Shown: positions 7,837 through 16,992, counted from the stretch's first letter. The stretch: 64,000 nucleotides of DNA from Microbacterium sp. LWH13-1.2 (GCF_038397735.1 NZ_CP151635.1:1178001-1242000); one strand, 5' to 3'. Notes: generated by a model from the letters alone, not told the origin. Numbers and translations: made by a program.

Positions 7837-9150
7837 TCAGAACGCGCGCAGATTCGCCTGAAGCCCTCCGTCGACGTACTCACGTCGAAGGATGCCTCGG
7901 CGACGGAGCACCGGCACGAGCTCGTCGAGCGTGCGGTGGAGAGACACGGGATGGAAGTCGCCCCACAGGAGCACGCCGTCGTTGCCCCAGCCGCCGAGTT
8001 CCTCGATGAGGTCGGCGAACTCCTCGGCCGTTCCGACGAACCCCGATCGGTCGGCGATCCGACCGGTGCGAGCGAGAGCCGTCAGATGCGCCCGCAACGG
8101 GGCATCGTCGCCGCGATCGCCGATCAGGCGCCGGATGCTGCCCTGGGAGACATGCTCTCCGAAGATCGACAGGTCGAGCGGGCGATCGAGGTCGAGCGCC
8201 GTCAGATCTGTCTCGAGATCACTCGACTGCTTGCGAGCGATCTGCATCAGGGCCGCGTCGTCCGGGTGGGCGGAGGCGGCGACGAGTCGATCTGCTTCCT
8301 CCGGCGACGACGTGATGACCGGCTGGATCGCGAACAGGATGGTGATGTCGGCGGGGGAGCGGCCGGCAGCGATCGCCGCCTCATGGATCTTCGCCCGGTA
8401 CGCGCGGACGGACGCTTCGTCCAGCGGCGCGAGTGCGAGCTGCACATCGGAGTTCGCACCGGCGAAGCCGAGACCGCGTCCAGAGCCCCCGGGCGAGACG
8501 ATCGCCGGTTCGCCATCCGTGAAGGGGACCGCGTTCAGGGGGCCGTCGAACGCGAAGTGCTCCCCACGGTGTCTGGTTGGATGCAGCTTCGATCCGTCGG
8601 CGAAGACTCCCGTCTCTCGGTCCTGCACCAGCGCGCCCTGGTCCCAGCTCCGCCAGAGTGATCGGATGCCGTCGAGCCACTCCTCGGCGCGGTCGTAGGC
8701 GGCGTCGTGGCCGAGCTGGTCCGCTGCGGAGAAGTGGCGAGCGCTCCCGGTGTCCGTGACGACGTTGAGTCCGAGCCGATGGGCGCTGAGGTGCTGCAGC
8801 GTCGAGAACTGTCGCGCCGCCGTGTAGGGGAGGTACGCCGCAGGATTGACGGTCGGCACGACACCGAGATGGCGGGTGGCCTGGAAGAGATAGGGAGCGA
8901 GGAGGAGAGGATCGTGCTTCGGGCCGCCGAACGCGTGGCGCACCCGCAGATCGATGGTGTCCGCGGATCCGAGAGAGGGCGCATCCTCGATGATCACGAG
9001 GTCGAACCCGGCCTGCTCCAGAGTGCGAGCGGCCTCCTGATAGATCTCGGGACGCGTCCAGTCGTAGTCCCAGTCCAGTGACGGGTATCCCCAGCCCTGC
9101 GGTCCGAAGCCGCGAGCCAGGAACCAGCCAAAGTGCTGGGGCCTGCTCAT
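7837..9150 (-). CDS. LLM-class FMN-dependent monooxygenase, NtaA/SnaA/DszA type
   Basis: This 437-aa protein of the bacterial luciferase-like superfamily is close in form to the NtaA/DmoA group. It opens FGWFLARGFGPQGWGYP, has FDLVIIEDAPSLG near residue 50, the SAHRLGLNVVTDTG and RAEEWLDGIRSLW blocks (about 125-170), then IVSPGGSGRGLGFAGANSD (about 215-233) and a C-terminal EEFADLIEELGGWGNDGVLL. Such enzymes use FMNH2 supplied by a separate reductase and O2 to cleave C-N or C-S bonds in small organic molecules. Its ATG overlaps the metY stop (ATGA), so the pair is translated together, pointing to scavenging of organic sulfur feeding homocysteine synthesis. The substrate is not identifiable. 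Confidence 0.88.
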   Translation of the reverse strand: MSRPQHFGWFLARGFGPQGWGYPSLDWDYDWTRPEIYQEAARTLEQAGFDLVIIEDAPSLGSADTIDLRVRHAFGGPKHDPLLLAPYLFQATRHLGVVPTVNPAAYLPYTAARQFSTLQHLSAHRLGLNVVTDTGSARHFSAADQLGHDAAYDRAEEWLDGIRSLWRSWDQGALVQDRETGVFADGSKLHPTRHRGEHFAFDGPLNAVPFTDGEPAIVSPGGSGRGLGFAGANSDVQLALAPLDEASVRAYRAKIHEAAIAAGRSPADITILFAIQPVITSSPEEADRLVAASAHPDDAALMQIARKQSSDLETDLTALDLDRPLDLSIFGEHVSQGSIRRLIGDRGDDAPLRAHLTALARTGRIADRSGFVGTAEEFADLIEELGGWGNDGVLLWGDFHPVSLHRTLDELVPVLRRRGILRREYVDGGLQANLRAF

Positions 9151-10442
9151 GCGACGGCCTCCCGCGCCGGCTCGAGCACGCGGGCGAGGTCCGAGATGAG
9201 GTCGGTGACGTCCTCGATGCCGATCGAGAGTCGCAGGGTCCCGGGCCGGACACCCAGCAGGTCCCGCTCCTCCTGCGTGCGGTGCGCATGGCTCGTCGTC
9301 CCGGGATGCAGCACGAGCGAGCGCACATCGCCGATATGCGTCATGTGGGTGAAGACGTCGACGCTCTCGACGAAGTCGCGTGCCGCGTCGAGTCCGCCGC
9401 GGAGGGTGAACGTGAAGATCGAGCCGTGGCCGCCGTGGAGGTATCTCTGGGCGAGCGCGTGATCGGGGTGCGTCTCGAGGCCCACGTAGTCGACGCTCTC
9501 GACCGCGTCCTGAGCGGCGAGCCAGCGCGCCACCTCGAGGGCGTTGCGGGACTGACGCTCGACACGCAGGCCCAGAGTCTCGGCCCCTTGCCCGATCAGG
9601 AAGGCGTTGAGCGGAGACGGCGACGCACCGAAGCGGGGTGCCACGGATTCGCGCGCATAGGCGATGCGTGCTTTGCCGCCGTGCCGGGAGGCGACGCTCG
9701 GAAAGCCCCCGCGGCCGGGGAGCACGAGGTGCGGGGCGTTGTGGCCGGCCTTCTCGGCGTCGAAGCGACCGTCGTCGACGATGACGCCGCCGAGAACGGA
9801 GCCGTGGCCGGCGAGGAACTTCGAGGCGGAGTGCACCACGATCGCGGCGCCGTGCTCCAGAGGACGCACGAGGAAGGGCGTGGCGAGGGTGTTGTCGACG
9901 ATGAGCGGGATTGCCGCATCGTCGGCGACGGCGCTCACGGCTGCGATGTCGAGGATGTCATTGCGGGCATTCGCGATCGATTCCGCGAACAGGGCCCTGG
10001 TGTTGGGGCGGATCGCCTGCCGCCACGCTTCGGGATCCCCGATGTCGTCGATGAACGTGGCGTCGATGCCGAGGCGGGCGAGGTTGTCGAGCAGGAGGCC
10101 CCGGGTGCCCTCGTAGATATGCGTGGACGAGACGATGTGGTCGCCTGCCCCTGCCACAGTCAGAAGGGCAGTGACGACGGCCGCCTGGCCGCTGGCCACG
10201 AGAACCGCGTCAGCTCCGGACTCGAGCGCGGCGAGCTGGCGCTCGACCGCATGGATCGTGGGATTGCCGGTGCGCGTGTATCCGAAGCCCGCACCCGTGC
10301 CGAAGTGGTTCGCCGCGTGATCGAAATCGTCGAACTCGAAGCCCGCGGTCAGATAGATGGGAGTCGCCCTAGATGAGGCGGCACCCTGATTCCTGGCGGC
10401 GTGGACGGCCCTGGTGGCGAAGCCGGTGGTGTCGTCGGTCAT
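9147..10442 (-). CDS. metY: O-acetylhomoserine sulfhydrylase
   Basis: This 431-aa PLP enzyme of the Cys/Met metabolism family begins MTDDTTGFATRAVHAARNQG. ATPIYLTAGFEFDDFDHAANHF marks the active-site entry and HSASKFLAGHGSVLGG holds the PLP-binding Lys (about residue 206). The C-terminus THIGDVRSLVLHPGTTSHAH, then LRLSIGIEDVTDLI, is typical of MetY rather than the shorter MetB. It makes homocysteine from O-acetylhomoserine and sulfide. The start at 10442 follows GAGAGG by about 8 nt; TACTGT on the minus strand near 10475-10470 may be the -10. It is coupled to an LLM monooxygenase, which suggests sulfur salvage. Confidence 0.92.
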   Translation of the reverse strand: MTDDTTGFATRAVHAARNQGAASSRATPIYLTAGFEFDDFDHAANHFGTGAGFGYTRTGNPTIHAVERQLAALESGADAVLVASGQAAVVTALLTVAGAGDHIVSSTHIYEGTRGLLLDNLARLGIDATFIDDIGDPEAWRQAIRPNTRALFAESIANARNDILDIAAVSAVADDAAIPLIVDNTLATPFLVRPLEHGAAIVVHSASKFLAGHGSVLGGVIVDDGRFDAEKAGHNAPHLVLPGRGGFPSVASRHGGKARIAYARESVAPRFGASPSPLNAFLIGQGAETLGLRVERQSRNALEVARWLAAQDAVESVDYVGLETHPDHALAQRYLHGGHGSIFTFTLRGGLDAARDFVESVDVFTHMTHIGDVRSLVLHPGTTSHAHRTQEERDLLGVRPGTLRLSIGIEDVTDLISDLARVLEPAREAVA

Positions 10443-10512
10443 GCGGGGTGCCTCTCGAAGGTGCGGGTGACAGTAGCGTGTCACGCGGCGACTCGGCTCG
10501 CTGAAGCGGTGG

Positions 10513-10518
10513 TAATCT
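10513..10518 (+). promoter_or_regulatory. -10 element of the leu leader and leuCD transcript
   Basis: TAATCT lies 6 nt before the leader-peptide ATG (10525), placing the transcription start at or next to that ATG. The leader peptide would then be translated from a leaderless RNA end. Confidence 0.55.
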
Positions 10519-10524
10519 GACGTC

Positions 10525-10572
10525 ATGCGGATCGTGCTCCTTCTTAGCGGCCGCGACGAGACCTCGTTCTGA
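10525..10572 (+). CDS. leu operon leader peptide
   Basis: A 15-codon ORF encodes [15 protein letters not shown]. It contains Ile-Val-Leu-Leu-Leu, with two of the three Leu codons being CTT, a codon seldom used in this G+C-rich genome, so translation should stall when charged leucyl-tRNA is scarce. It lies 58 nt before leuC. The codons for Arg-Asp-Glu form the 5' arm of a 10-bp stem with sequence just after the stop codon. Leader peptides rich in branched-chain residues upstream of leu/ilv genes are an established control device; this instance is read directly from sequence. Confidence 0.8.
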   Translation: MRIVLLLSGRDETSF

Positions 10573-10589
10573 GCCCCTCCTCGTCGCGG
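10551..10589 (+). promoter_or_regulatory. Attenuator stem of the leuCD leader
   Basis: CCGCGACGAG (10551-10560, inside the leader ORF) pairs perfectly with CTCGTCGCGG (10580-10589). A ribosome stalled at the Leu codons (10537-10545) would cover the 5' arm. No T-run follows, so a translational mechanism is likely: CTCCT (10577-10581) is complementary to the leuC Shine-Dalgarno AGGAG (10619-10623), and opening or closing the stem would change access to it. Confidence 0.65.
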
Positions 10590-10630
10590 AGTCCATCGTG
10601 GGCCGAACCGCCAGCTTCAGGAGACACGCA

Positions 10631-12082
10631 ATGAACATGCCCGCAGCAGACACTGCTCCCGTCCGTCCGAGGACCCTCGCCGAGAAGGTCTGGGACGACC
10701 ACCTCGTCGTCAAGGGCGAGAACGGTGAGCCGGACCTCATCTACATCGACCTGCACCTCGTGCACGAAGTGACGAGCCCGCAGGCTTTCGACGGCCTTCG
10801 TTCCGAGGATCGCCCTCTTCGCAGGCTCGATCTCACGATCGCCACCGAAGACCACAACACCCCGACGTGGGACATCGACAAGCCCATCGCCGACCTCACC
10901 AGCCGCACGCAGATCGAGACGCTGCGCCGCAACGCCGCCGAGTTCGGAGTGCGTCTGCACTCGCTCGGCGACGCGGAGCAGGGCATCGTGCACGTCGTCG
11001 GGCCGCAGCTCGGGCTCACGATGCCGGGCATCACCGTGGTCTGCGGCGACTCGCACACGTCCACCCACGGCGCCTTCGGAGCCATGGCATTCGGCATCGG
11101 CACCAGCGAGGTCGAGCACGTGATGGCGACCCAGACGCTGCCGCTGAAGCCGTTCAAGACGATGGCGATCAACGTCGACGGCACGCTGCGTCCCGGCGTC
11201 ACGGCGAAGGACATCATCCTCGCGGTCATCGCGAAGATCACGACCGGTGGCGGTCAGGGGTACGTCCTGGAGTTCCGTGGCAGTGCGATCCGCGCGCTGT
11301 CGATGGAGGGCAGGATGACGATCTGCAACATGTCGATCGAGGCCGGCGCCCGCGCGGGTATGGTCGCCCCAGACGAGACGACCTATGAGTACCTGAAGGG
11401 GCGCCCGCATGCGCCCAAGGGTCAGGACTGGGACGACGCGGTCGCCTACTGGCGCACGCTCCCCACCGACGAGGGGGCGACGTTCGACGCCGAGGTCTTC
11501 ATCGACGCCGACGAGCTCGAGCCGTTCGTGACGTGGGGAACGAACCCTGGTCAGGGCAGCTCCCTCTCCGCCGCCGTTCCCGACCCCGCCGAGATCACCG
11601 ACGCCAATGAGCGCGCCGCAGCCGAGCGTGCCCTCGAATACATGGATCTGACACCGGGCACGCCTCTCAAGGAGGTTCCCGTGGACGCAGTCTTCATGGG
11701 CTCGTGCACCAACAGCCGCATCGAGGACCTCCGCGCCTTCGCGTCGATCGTCGAAGGCAAGAAGAAGGCCGACGGCGTCCGCGTCATGGTCGTGCCCGGC
11801 TCTGCCCGTGTGCGGTTGGAGGCGGAGGCCGAAGGGCTCGACAAGATCATCAAGGACTTCGGTGCCGAGTGGCGATTCGCCGGATGCTCGATGTGCCTCG
11901 GGATGAACCCCGATCAGCTCGCGCCGGGGGAGCGCTGCGCGTCGACCTCCAACCGCAACTTCGAGGGACGACAGGGCAAGGGCGGGCGCACGCACCTGGT
12001 GTCCCCGCTGGTCGCCGCGGCGACCGCGATCCGCGGCACGCTCTCGAGCCCCAGCGACCTGAACGAGATGGCGGAGGTCTGA
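10631..12082 (+). CDS. leuC: 3-isopropylmalate dehydratase large subunit
   Basis: This 483-aa aconitase-fold [4Fe-4S] enzyme subunit isomerises 2-isopropylmalate to 3-isopropylmalate in leucine biosynthesis with LeuD. Visible motifs are [15 protein letters not shown] at the start, the [20 protein letters not shown] substrate/cluster block near residue 140, [10 protein letters not shown] with a cluster Cys near 357, and the final pair in [14 protein letters not shown] near 417-420. Start 10631 has AGGAG 7 nt upstream. It is preceded by a leucine leader peptide and attenuator and followed 2 nt later by leuD, so the two are cotranscribed and translated together. Confidence 0.97.
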   Translation: MNMPAADTAPVRPRTLAEKVWDDHLVVKGENGEPDLIYIDLHLVHEVTSPQAFDGLRSEDRPLRRLDLTIATEDHNTPTWDIDKPIADLTSRTQIETLRRNAAEFGVRLHSLGDAEQGIVHVVGPQLGLTMPGITVVCGDSHTSTHGAFGAMAFGIGTSEVEHVMATQTLPLKPFKTMAINVDGTLRPGVTAKDIILAVIAKITTGGGQGYVLEFRGSAIRALSMEGRMTICNMSIEAGARAGMVAPDETTYEYLKGRPHAPKGQDWDDAVAYWRTLPTDEGATFDAEVFIDADELEPFVTWGTNPGQGSSLSAAVPDPAEITDANERAAAERALEYMDLTPGTPLKEVPVDAVFMGSCTNSRIEDLRAFASIVEGKKKADGVRVMVVPGSARVRLEAEAEGLDKIIKDFGAEWRFAGCSMCLGMNPDQLAPGERCASTSNRNFEGRQGKGGRTHLVSPLVAAATAIRGTLSSPSDLNEMAEV

Positions 12083-12084
12083 CC

Positions 12085-12684
12085 ATGGAGAAGTTCACCA
12101 CCCACACGGGTATCGCCGCTCCGCTGAAGCGCTCGAACGTCGACACCGACCAGATCATCCCCGCAGTGTTCCTCAAGCGGGTCACGAAGACCGGATTCGA
12201 GGACGCGCTGTTCCACGGCTGGCGCCAGGATCCGGAGTTCGTGCTCAATCAGCCCGCCTTCCAGGGCGCATCCGTCCTGGTCGCAGGTCCCGATTTCGGC
12301 ACCGGATCGAGTCGCGAGCATGCTGTCTGGGCGCTGCGCGACTTCGGCTTCTCGGTGGTCCTGAGCCCGCGTTTCGCGGACATCTTCCGGGGCAATTCGG
12401 GCAAGCAGGGACTCCTCGCTGCGACGATCTCGGAAGAGGATCTCGAGCGGATCTGGGCTGAGATCGACCGGAATCCCGGGGCATCCATCACTGTGGACCT
12501 CGAGGCGCGAACCGCGTCGATCGGTGAGATCCAGGCTGACCTCGGGATCGACGATTACACTAGATGGCGGCTCCTCGAAGGGCTCGATGACATCGGGCTC
12601 ACGCTGCGCAATGAAGACAAGATCGCGCAGTTCGAGGCCCGTCGCGAGTCGTGGCGGCCCCGGACCCTTCCCGTTCAGCAGTGA
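12085..12684 (+). CDS. leuD: 3-isopropylmalate dehydratase small subunit
   Basis: This 199-aa swivelling-domain subunit partners LeuC. It begins [20 protein letters not shown] with [13 protein letters not shown], and carries the substrate-binding [20 protein letters not shown] loop near residue 72. [14 protein letters not shown] follows. Length and motifs are normal for the bacterial LeuD1 form. The ribosome site GGAGG lies in the last codons of leuC, 8 nt before the ATG. The next gene, murA, starts 65 nt later and may be read through from the same promoter. Confidence 0.97.
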   Translation: MEKFTTHTGIAAPLKRSNVDTDQIIPAVFLKRVTKTGFEDALFHGWRQDPEFVLNQPAFQGASVLVAGPDFGTGSSREHAVWALRDFGFSVVLSPRFADIFRGNSGKQGLLAATISEEDLERIWAEIDRNPGASITVDLEARTASIGEIQADLGIDDYTRWRLLEGLDDIGLTLRNEDKIAQFEARRESWRPRTLPVQQ

Positions 12685-12749
12685 ACGGCGGGGTGGGGGA
12701 GCCGAGGGCGACCCCGCCCCGAATTCCGTTGAATGAAGTGAGGCTCCGA

Positions 12750-14117
12750 ATGACGACACCTGTGCGCGACGCTCTTCCGGACGGAGTTCCCCCACTCACC
12801 GGAGACGTCCTCGCCATTCGCGGAGGGCGCCCGCTGCGCGGTCGCGTCGACGTCAAGGGCGCGAAGAACCTCGCGACCAAGGCGATGGTGGCCTCCCTGC
12901 TCGGCGAGACCGTCAGCGTGCTGCGCGACGTCCCGGCCATCAGCGACGTAGCGGTCGTCCGCTCGCTGCTCGAGGTCCACGGCGTACGCGTCTCCGACGG
13001 CGATGAGCCCGGTGCACTCGTCTTCGACCCGAGCGACGTCGAGTCCGCTCACTTCGAGGAGATCGACGCCCACGCCGGTGCGTCCCGCATCCCGATCCTC
13101 TTCTGCGGACCTCTGCTGCACCGTCTCGGTCAGGCGTTCATCCCCGACCTCGGCGGATGCCGAATCGGCGACCGTCCCATCGACTTCCACCTGGATGCGC
13201 TTCGCAAGTTCGGCGCCATCGTCGAGAAGCTGCCCAGCGGCATCCGCCTCTCGACCGGTGGAACCCGCCTGCACGGCGCGAACATCCACCTCCCGTACCC
13301 GAGCGTCGGAGCGACCGAGCAGGTGCTGCTCACCGCCGTCCGTGCCGAGGGCACCACGGAGCTGCGGAACGCCGCCATCGAGCCCGAGATCATGGATCTG
13401 ATCGCGGTGCTGCAGAAGATGGGCGCGATCATCTCGTACGAGCCGAACCGCGTCATCCTCATCGAGGGCGTCGAGACGCTTCGGGGGTACGACCACCGCT
13501 CGATCTTCGACCGCAACGAAGCCGCGTCGTGGGCGTCCGCCGCACTCGCCACGGACGGCGAGATCTTCGTCGGCGGGGCGAAGCAGCAGGAGATGCTGAC
13601 GTTCCTCAACGTGTTCCGCAAGGCCGGCGGCTGGTTCGACATCCAGGAGGACGGAATCCTGTTCCGTCGCGACGGCGAGCTCAAGCCCGTCATCGTCGAG
13701 ACCGACGTGCACCCCGGGTTCATGACCGACTGGCAGCAGCCTCTCGTCGTGGCGCTCACCCAGGCCAAGGGCCGCTCGGTCGTGCACGAGACGGTCTATG
13801 AGAACCGTCTGGGCTTCACCGAGGCTCTCGTCAAGATGGGCGCCGACATCGTCGTGCACCCGCACGGACTGCAGGACGGAGCCCGTCGTGTCCCGCGCCG
13901 GGACCTCGAGCAGGCGGCCGTCATCACGGGACCGACACCGCTGCACGCAGCGGACATCGTCGTGCCGGATCTGCGGGGCGGCTACAGCCACGTGATCGCG
14001 GCGCTGACGGCCGAGGGCGAGTCGAGGGTGTCCGGAGTCGACATCCTCAGCCGCGGATACGAGAAGTTCCTCGCCAAGCTCGACGCCGTGGGCGCCGACT
14101 TCGACGTCATCCGGTGA
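12750..14117 (+). CDS. murA: UDP-N-acetylglucosamine 1-carboxyvinyltransferase
   Basis: This 455-aa enzyme transfers enolpyruvate from PEP to UDP-GlcNAc, the first committed step of peptidoglycan synthesis. It shows the EPSP-synthase-like repeats, GRVDVKGAKNLATKAMVAS near residues 31-49 and the catalytic loop DLGGCRIGDRPIDFHL, where Cys137 takes the place of the catalytic Cys115 of E. coli MurA. Mycobacterial MurA has Asp there and resists fosfomycin, so this one should be fosfomycin-sensitive by that criterion. GTGAGG lies 8 nt before the ATG. Its stop overlaps the GTG of plsC, starting a tightly coupled murA-plsC-gpsA-ddl run. Confidence 0.94.
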   Translation: MTTPVRDALPDGVPPLTGDVLAIRGGRPLRGRVDVKGAKNLATKAMVASLLGETVSVLRDVPAISDVAVVRSLLEVHGVRVSDGDEPGALVFDPSDVESAHFEEIDAHAGASRIPILFCGPLLHRLGQAFIPDLGGCRIGDRPIDFHLDALRKFGAIVEKLPSGIRLSTGGTRLHGANIHLPYPSVGATEQVLLTAVRAEGTTELRNAAIEPEIMDLIAVLQKMGAIISYEPNRVILIEGVETLRGYDHRSIFDRNEAASWASAALATDGEIFVGGAKQQEMLTFLNVFRKAGGWFDIQEDGILFRRDGELKPVIVETDVHPGFMTDWQQPLVVALTQAKGRSVVHETVYENRLGFTEALVKMGADIVVHPHGLQDGARRVPRRDLEQAAVITGPTPLHAADIVVPDLRGGYSHVIAALTAEGESRVSGVDILSRGYEKFLAKLDAVGADFDVIR

Positions 14118-14878
14118 CTCCGATGGGTTCCCGCTCGACGGAGACCACGCGACCGAGCGTTTTCTGGCCCGTCGCAGCGATCGCCGTGCCCTTGATCTCG
14201 CTGGTGGCCAAGGTGCGGATCAGGGGGGCGGAGAAGCTCCCGCGTGACGGTGCGTACGTGCTCGCTCCGAACCATTATTCGGAGTTCGATCCACTGATCG
14301 TCGCGCTCGCGGTGTGGCGCATCGGTCGTGCGCCGCGATTCATGGCCAAGGAGAGCCTGTTCAAGGTGCCGGTGCTCGGATGGATCCTCCGTCGCACCGG
14401 GATGATCCCGGTGGCACGTTCGTCGTCCGCATCCGCGGCGAAGCAGACGCTCAAGCAGTCCGCCGAGCTCGTCGAACACGGACGGGGTGTGATCGTGTAC
14501 CCGGAGGGCACACTCACGCGCGACCCCGATCTCTGGCCGATGCGGGGCAAGTCCGGAGCAGTCCGTCTCGCTCTCACCGACGGCATCCCGCTGATCCCGA
14601 TGGCCCATTGGGGCACCCAGGAGATCATGGGGCGCTACCAGAAGGGGTTGAGCCTCTGGCCGCTGCGCAAGCCCGTGGATGTCCTCATCGGTGACCCGGT
14701 CGACGTCTCCGACCTCCGAGGTCGTGCGGGCGAGGCGTCGGCACTGAACGAGGCGACGAACCGACTGATGAACGCGATCACGGCGCTTCTCGAAGATCTG
14801 CGAGACGAGAAGGCGCCTGCCGAGCGCTGGAACCCCTCGACTCACGGACAGAAGGAGACGGGTCGCCTTGACTCCTAA
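14114..14878 (+). CDS. plsC: 1-acyl-sn-glycerol-3-phosphate acyltransferase
   Basis: This 254-aa peripheral membrane acyltransferase makes phosphatidic acid from lysophosphatidic acid. The PlsC motifs are present: NHYSEFDPLIVAL (HX4D variant, motif I, about 53-65), PRFMAKESLFKVPVLGWILR (motif II region), VIVYPEGTLTRD (motif III, about 126-137) and IPLIPMAHWG (motif IV). The GTG at 14114 overlaps the murA stop (GTGA). An alternative ATG lies 9 nt downstream. The 3' end overlaps the TTG of gpsA by 11 nt, so the two steps that make and use glycerol-3-phosphate lipids are coupled. Confidence 0.92.
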   Translation: MTPMGSRSTETTRPSVFWPVAAIAVPLISLVAKVRIRGAEKLPRDGAYVLAPNHYSEFDPLIVALAVWRIGRAPRFMAKESLFKVPVLGWILRRTGMIPVARSSSASAAKQTLKQSAELVEHGRGVIVYPEGTLTRDPDLWPMRGKSGAVRLALTDGIPLIPMAHWGTQEIMGRYQKGLSLWPLRKPVDVLIGDPVDVSDLRGRAGEASALNEATNRLMNAITALLEDLRDEKAPAERWNPSTHGQKETGRLDS

Positions 14879-16001
14879 ACGCAACGTCGCCGCGGGCCCG
14901 CGGGTCGCCGTCATCGGCGCAGGCAGCTGGGGTACGACATTCGGCAAGATCCTCGCCGATGGTGGGGCGCAGGTCACGATGTGGGCGCGCCGCGCCGAGC
15001 TCGCGCACGAGATCGACGAGGCCAAGCGGAACTCCCGCTATCTGCCGGGGATCAATCTGCCTCGGACGATGGCGGCGACGCACGAACTCGCGATCGCGCT
15101 GCGCGGAGTCGACCAGGTCTACCTCTCGGTGCCGAGCCAATCGCTGCGAGAGAACCTGAAGGCCCTGCGTCCGTTGCTGGCCGACAACGATGCCAAGATC
15201 GTCAGCCTCATGAAGGGCGTCGAGCGCACCACCGGGCTTCGCATGAGCCAGGTGATCGAACAGGAGCTGCGCTGCGATCCCGACCGTATCGCGGTGGCTT
15301 CGGGGCCGAACCTCGCCCTCGAGATCGCGCGCGAGCAGCCGACGGCCGCCGTGATCTCGTCGCGCAGCCAGGAGACCGCCGAAGAGGTCGCCAGGGCCGC
15401 GCGCAACAGCTACTTCCGCACCTTCGTGAACACCGACGTGATCGGCACGGAGTTCGGAGGGGTGCTGAAGAACCTCATCGCCGTCGCGATCGGGATCGTC
15501 GACGGCGTCGGATACGGCGAGAACACCAAGGCGTCGATCATCACGCGCGGTCTCGTCGAGATGACGGATTTCGCCGTCGCGAACGGCGCCCACCCCGAGA
15601 CCCTGCAGGGTCTCGCGGGCCTCGGCGACCTCATCGCGACCTGCCAGTCGCCGCTCAGCCGAAACAACACCGCCGGGCGCCTGCTCGGCCAGGGATACAG
15701 CTTCCAGGACGTCGTCAAGCAGATGCAGCAGACCGCTGAGGGACTCGCGTCCGTCGCACCGGTGCTGCAACTCGCCCGCGAGTCCGAGGTGGACATGCCC
15801 ATCGTCGAACAGGTGAAGATGGTGCTCGACGGGAAGATGAACCCGCGCGACATCGCCCCGCACCTGACGACGGACGACGACACCCCCCAGGGTGAGAGGA
15901 CCAACCATGGACAAGCAGACGGTGGTGGTGCTCTTCGGAGGGCGCTCCAGCGAGCATTCGATCAGTTCCGCAACGGCGGGCGGGGTGCTGGGCGCGATTG
16001 A
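14868..16001 (+). CDS. gpsA: NAD(P)H-dependent glycerol-3-phosphate dehydrogenase
   Basis: This 377-aa enzyme reduces dihydroxyacetone phosphate to sn-glycerol-3-phosphate for lipid synthesis. The Rossmann loop VAVIGAGSWGTTFGKIL is at residues about 13-29, SLMKGVERTTG near 110, the catalytic Lys in GTEFGGVLKNLIAVA near 200 and the GLAGLGDLIATCQSPLSRN segment near 247. The start is a TTG at 14868 inside the end of plsC. The frame continues 95 nt past the ddl start, adding a hydrophilic Gly/Arg-rich tail of about 30 residues beyond the usual family end; that tail is probably dispensable. Confidence 0.93.
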   Translation: MTPKRNVAAGPRVAVIGAGSWGTTFGKILADGGAQVTMWARRAELAHEIDEAKRNSRYLPGINLPRTMAATHELAIALRGVDQVYLSVPSQSLRENLKALRPLLADNDAKIVSLMKGVERTTGLRMSQVIEQELRCDPDRIAVASGPNLALEIAREQPTAAVISSRSQETAEEVARAARNSYFRTFVNTDVIGTEFGGVLKNLIAVAIGIVDGVGYGENTKASIITRGLVEMTDFAVANGAHPETLQGLAGLGDLIATCQSPLSRNNTAGRLLGQGYSFQDVVKQMQQTAEGLASVAPVLQLARESEVDMPIVEQVKMVLDGKMNPRDIAPHLTTDDDTPQGERTNHGQADGGGALRRALQRAFDQFRNGGRGAGRD

Positions 16002-16989
16002 TCGTGACCGCTATGCGGTGATCCCGGTGGGGATCACCCGAGAGGGCGCGTTCGTCCTCGAAGACGACGACCCCGCGAAGTTCCCTCTGGATGCGGCCCA
16101 CCTTCCCGAGGTGGCCGACAACGGAACCCGCGTGCTCTGGCCTGAGCCGGGCGGCGACCGGACGCTGCGTGTCGTGCGCCCCGACGGTGGAACGGAGAGC
16201 TTCGGCGAGATCGACATCGTGCTGCCCATCCTGCACGGCCCGCATGGCGAGGACGGCACGATCCAGGGATACTTCGACACGCTCGAGGTTCCCTACGCCG
16301 GCGGCGGCGTGCTCGACTCGGCCCTGTGCATGGACAAGCACTTCATGAAGATTGCGCTGCGTGCCGCGGGACTCTCCGTGGCTGCCGGGCTGACGGTTCG
16401 CGCACGGCAGTGGGCGCAGGACGCTACCGCCGTCCGCGCTGCTGCGGCCGAACTCGGGTTGCCCCTGTTCGTCAAGCCCGCGAGGGCAGGGTCCAGCGTC
16501 GGCGTCTCGAAAGTCGAGCAGCCGGACGAGCTCGACGCCGCTCTTGCGGTCGCTTTCGCCGAGGACGACAAGGTCCTCATCGAGACCGGTGTGGTGGGCC
16601 GCGAGATCGAGGTCGCTGTGCTCGAGGGCGCCGACGGCGTGCGTGCATCGCTCCCGGGCGAGATCGTGCTCACCTCGCGCGGCTTCTACGACTTCGAGGG
16701 CAAGTACCTCGGTGGCGACGGCGTCGACGTGGTGTGCCCCGCCGAGCTCGAGGAGTCCGAGATCGCCGCGATCCAGGATGCCGCGATCCGCGCCTTCGAG
16801 GCCGTGGACGGTCGTGGCCTCGCCCGGGTGGACATGTTCCTCACGCCGTCGGGCGGACTCGTCGTCAACGAGCTGAACACCATGCCGGGGTTCACGCCGA
16901 TCTCGATGTTCCCGAAGTGCTGGGTCGCATCGGGCCTCAGCTACGGTGACCTGATCTCCGAGCTGATCGAGGCGGGGCTCCGCCGCTGA
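15907..16989 (+). CDS. ddl: D-alanine--D-alanine ligase
   Basis: This 360-aa ATP-grasp ligase joins two D-Ala for the peptidoglycan stem peptide. It begins MDKQTVVVLFGGRSSEHSIS, has HGPHGEDGTIQGYFDTLEVPYAGGG near residue 100, the ATP-grasp GLPLFVKPARAGSSVGVSKV near 183 and the Mg-binding ARVDMFLTPSGG and NELNTMPGFTPISMFPK at the C-terminus. The ATG at 15907 has AGAGGA about 6 nt upstream and lies inside the gpsA frame. It closes the operon and is followed by a GC-rich hairpin. Confidence 0.95.
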   Translation: MDKQTVVVLFGGRSSEHSISSATAGGVLGAIDRDRYAVIPVGITREGAFVLEDDDPAKFPLDAAHLPEVADNGTRVLWPEPGGDRTLRVVRPDGGTESFGEIDIVLPILHGPHGEDGTIQGYFDTLEVPYAGGGVLDSALCMDKHFMKIALRAAGLSVAAGLTVRARQWAQDATAVRAAAAELGLPLFVKPARAGSSVGVSKVEQPDELDAALAVAFAEDDKVLIETGVVGREIEVAVLEGADGVRASLPGEIVLTSRGFYDFEGKYLGGDGVDVVCPAELEESEIAAIQDAAIRAFEAVDGRGLARVDMFLTPSGGLVVNELNTMPGFTPISMFPKCWVASGLSYGDLISELIEAGLRR

Positions 16990-16992
16990 CCT

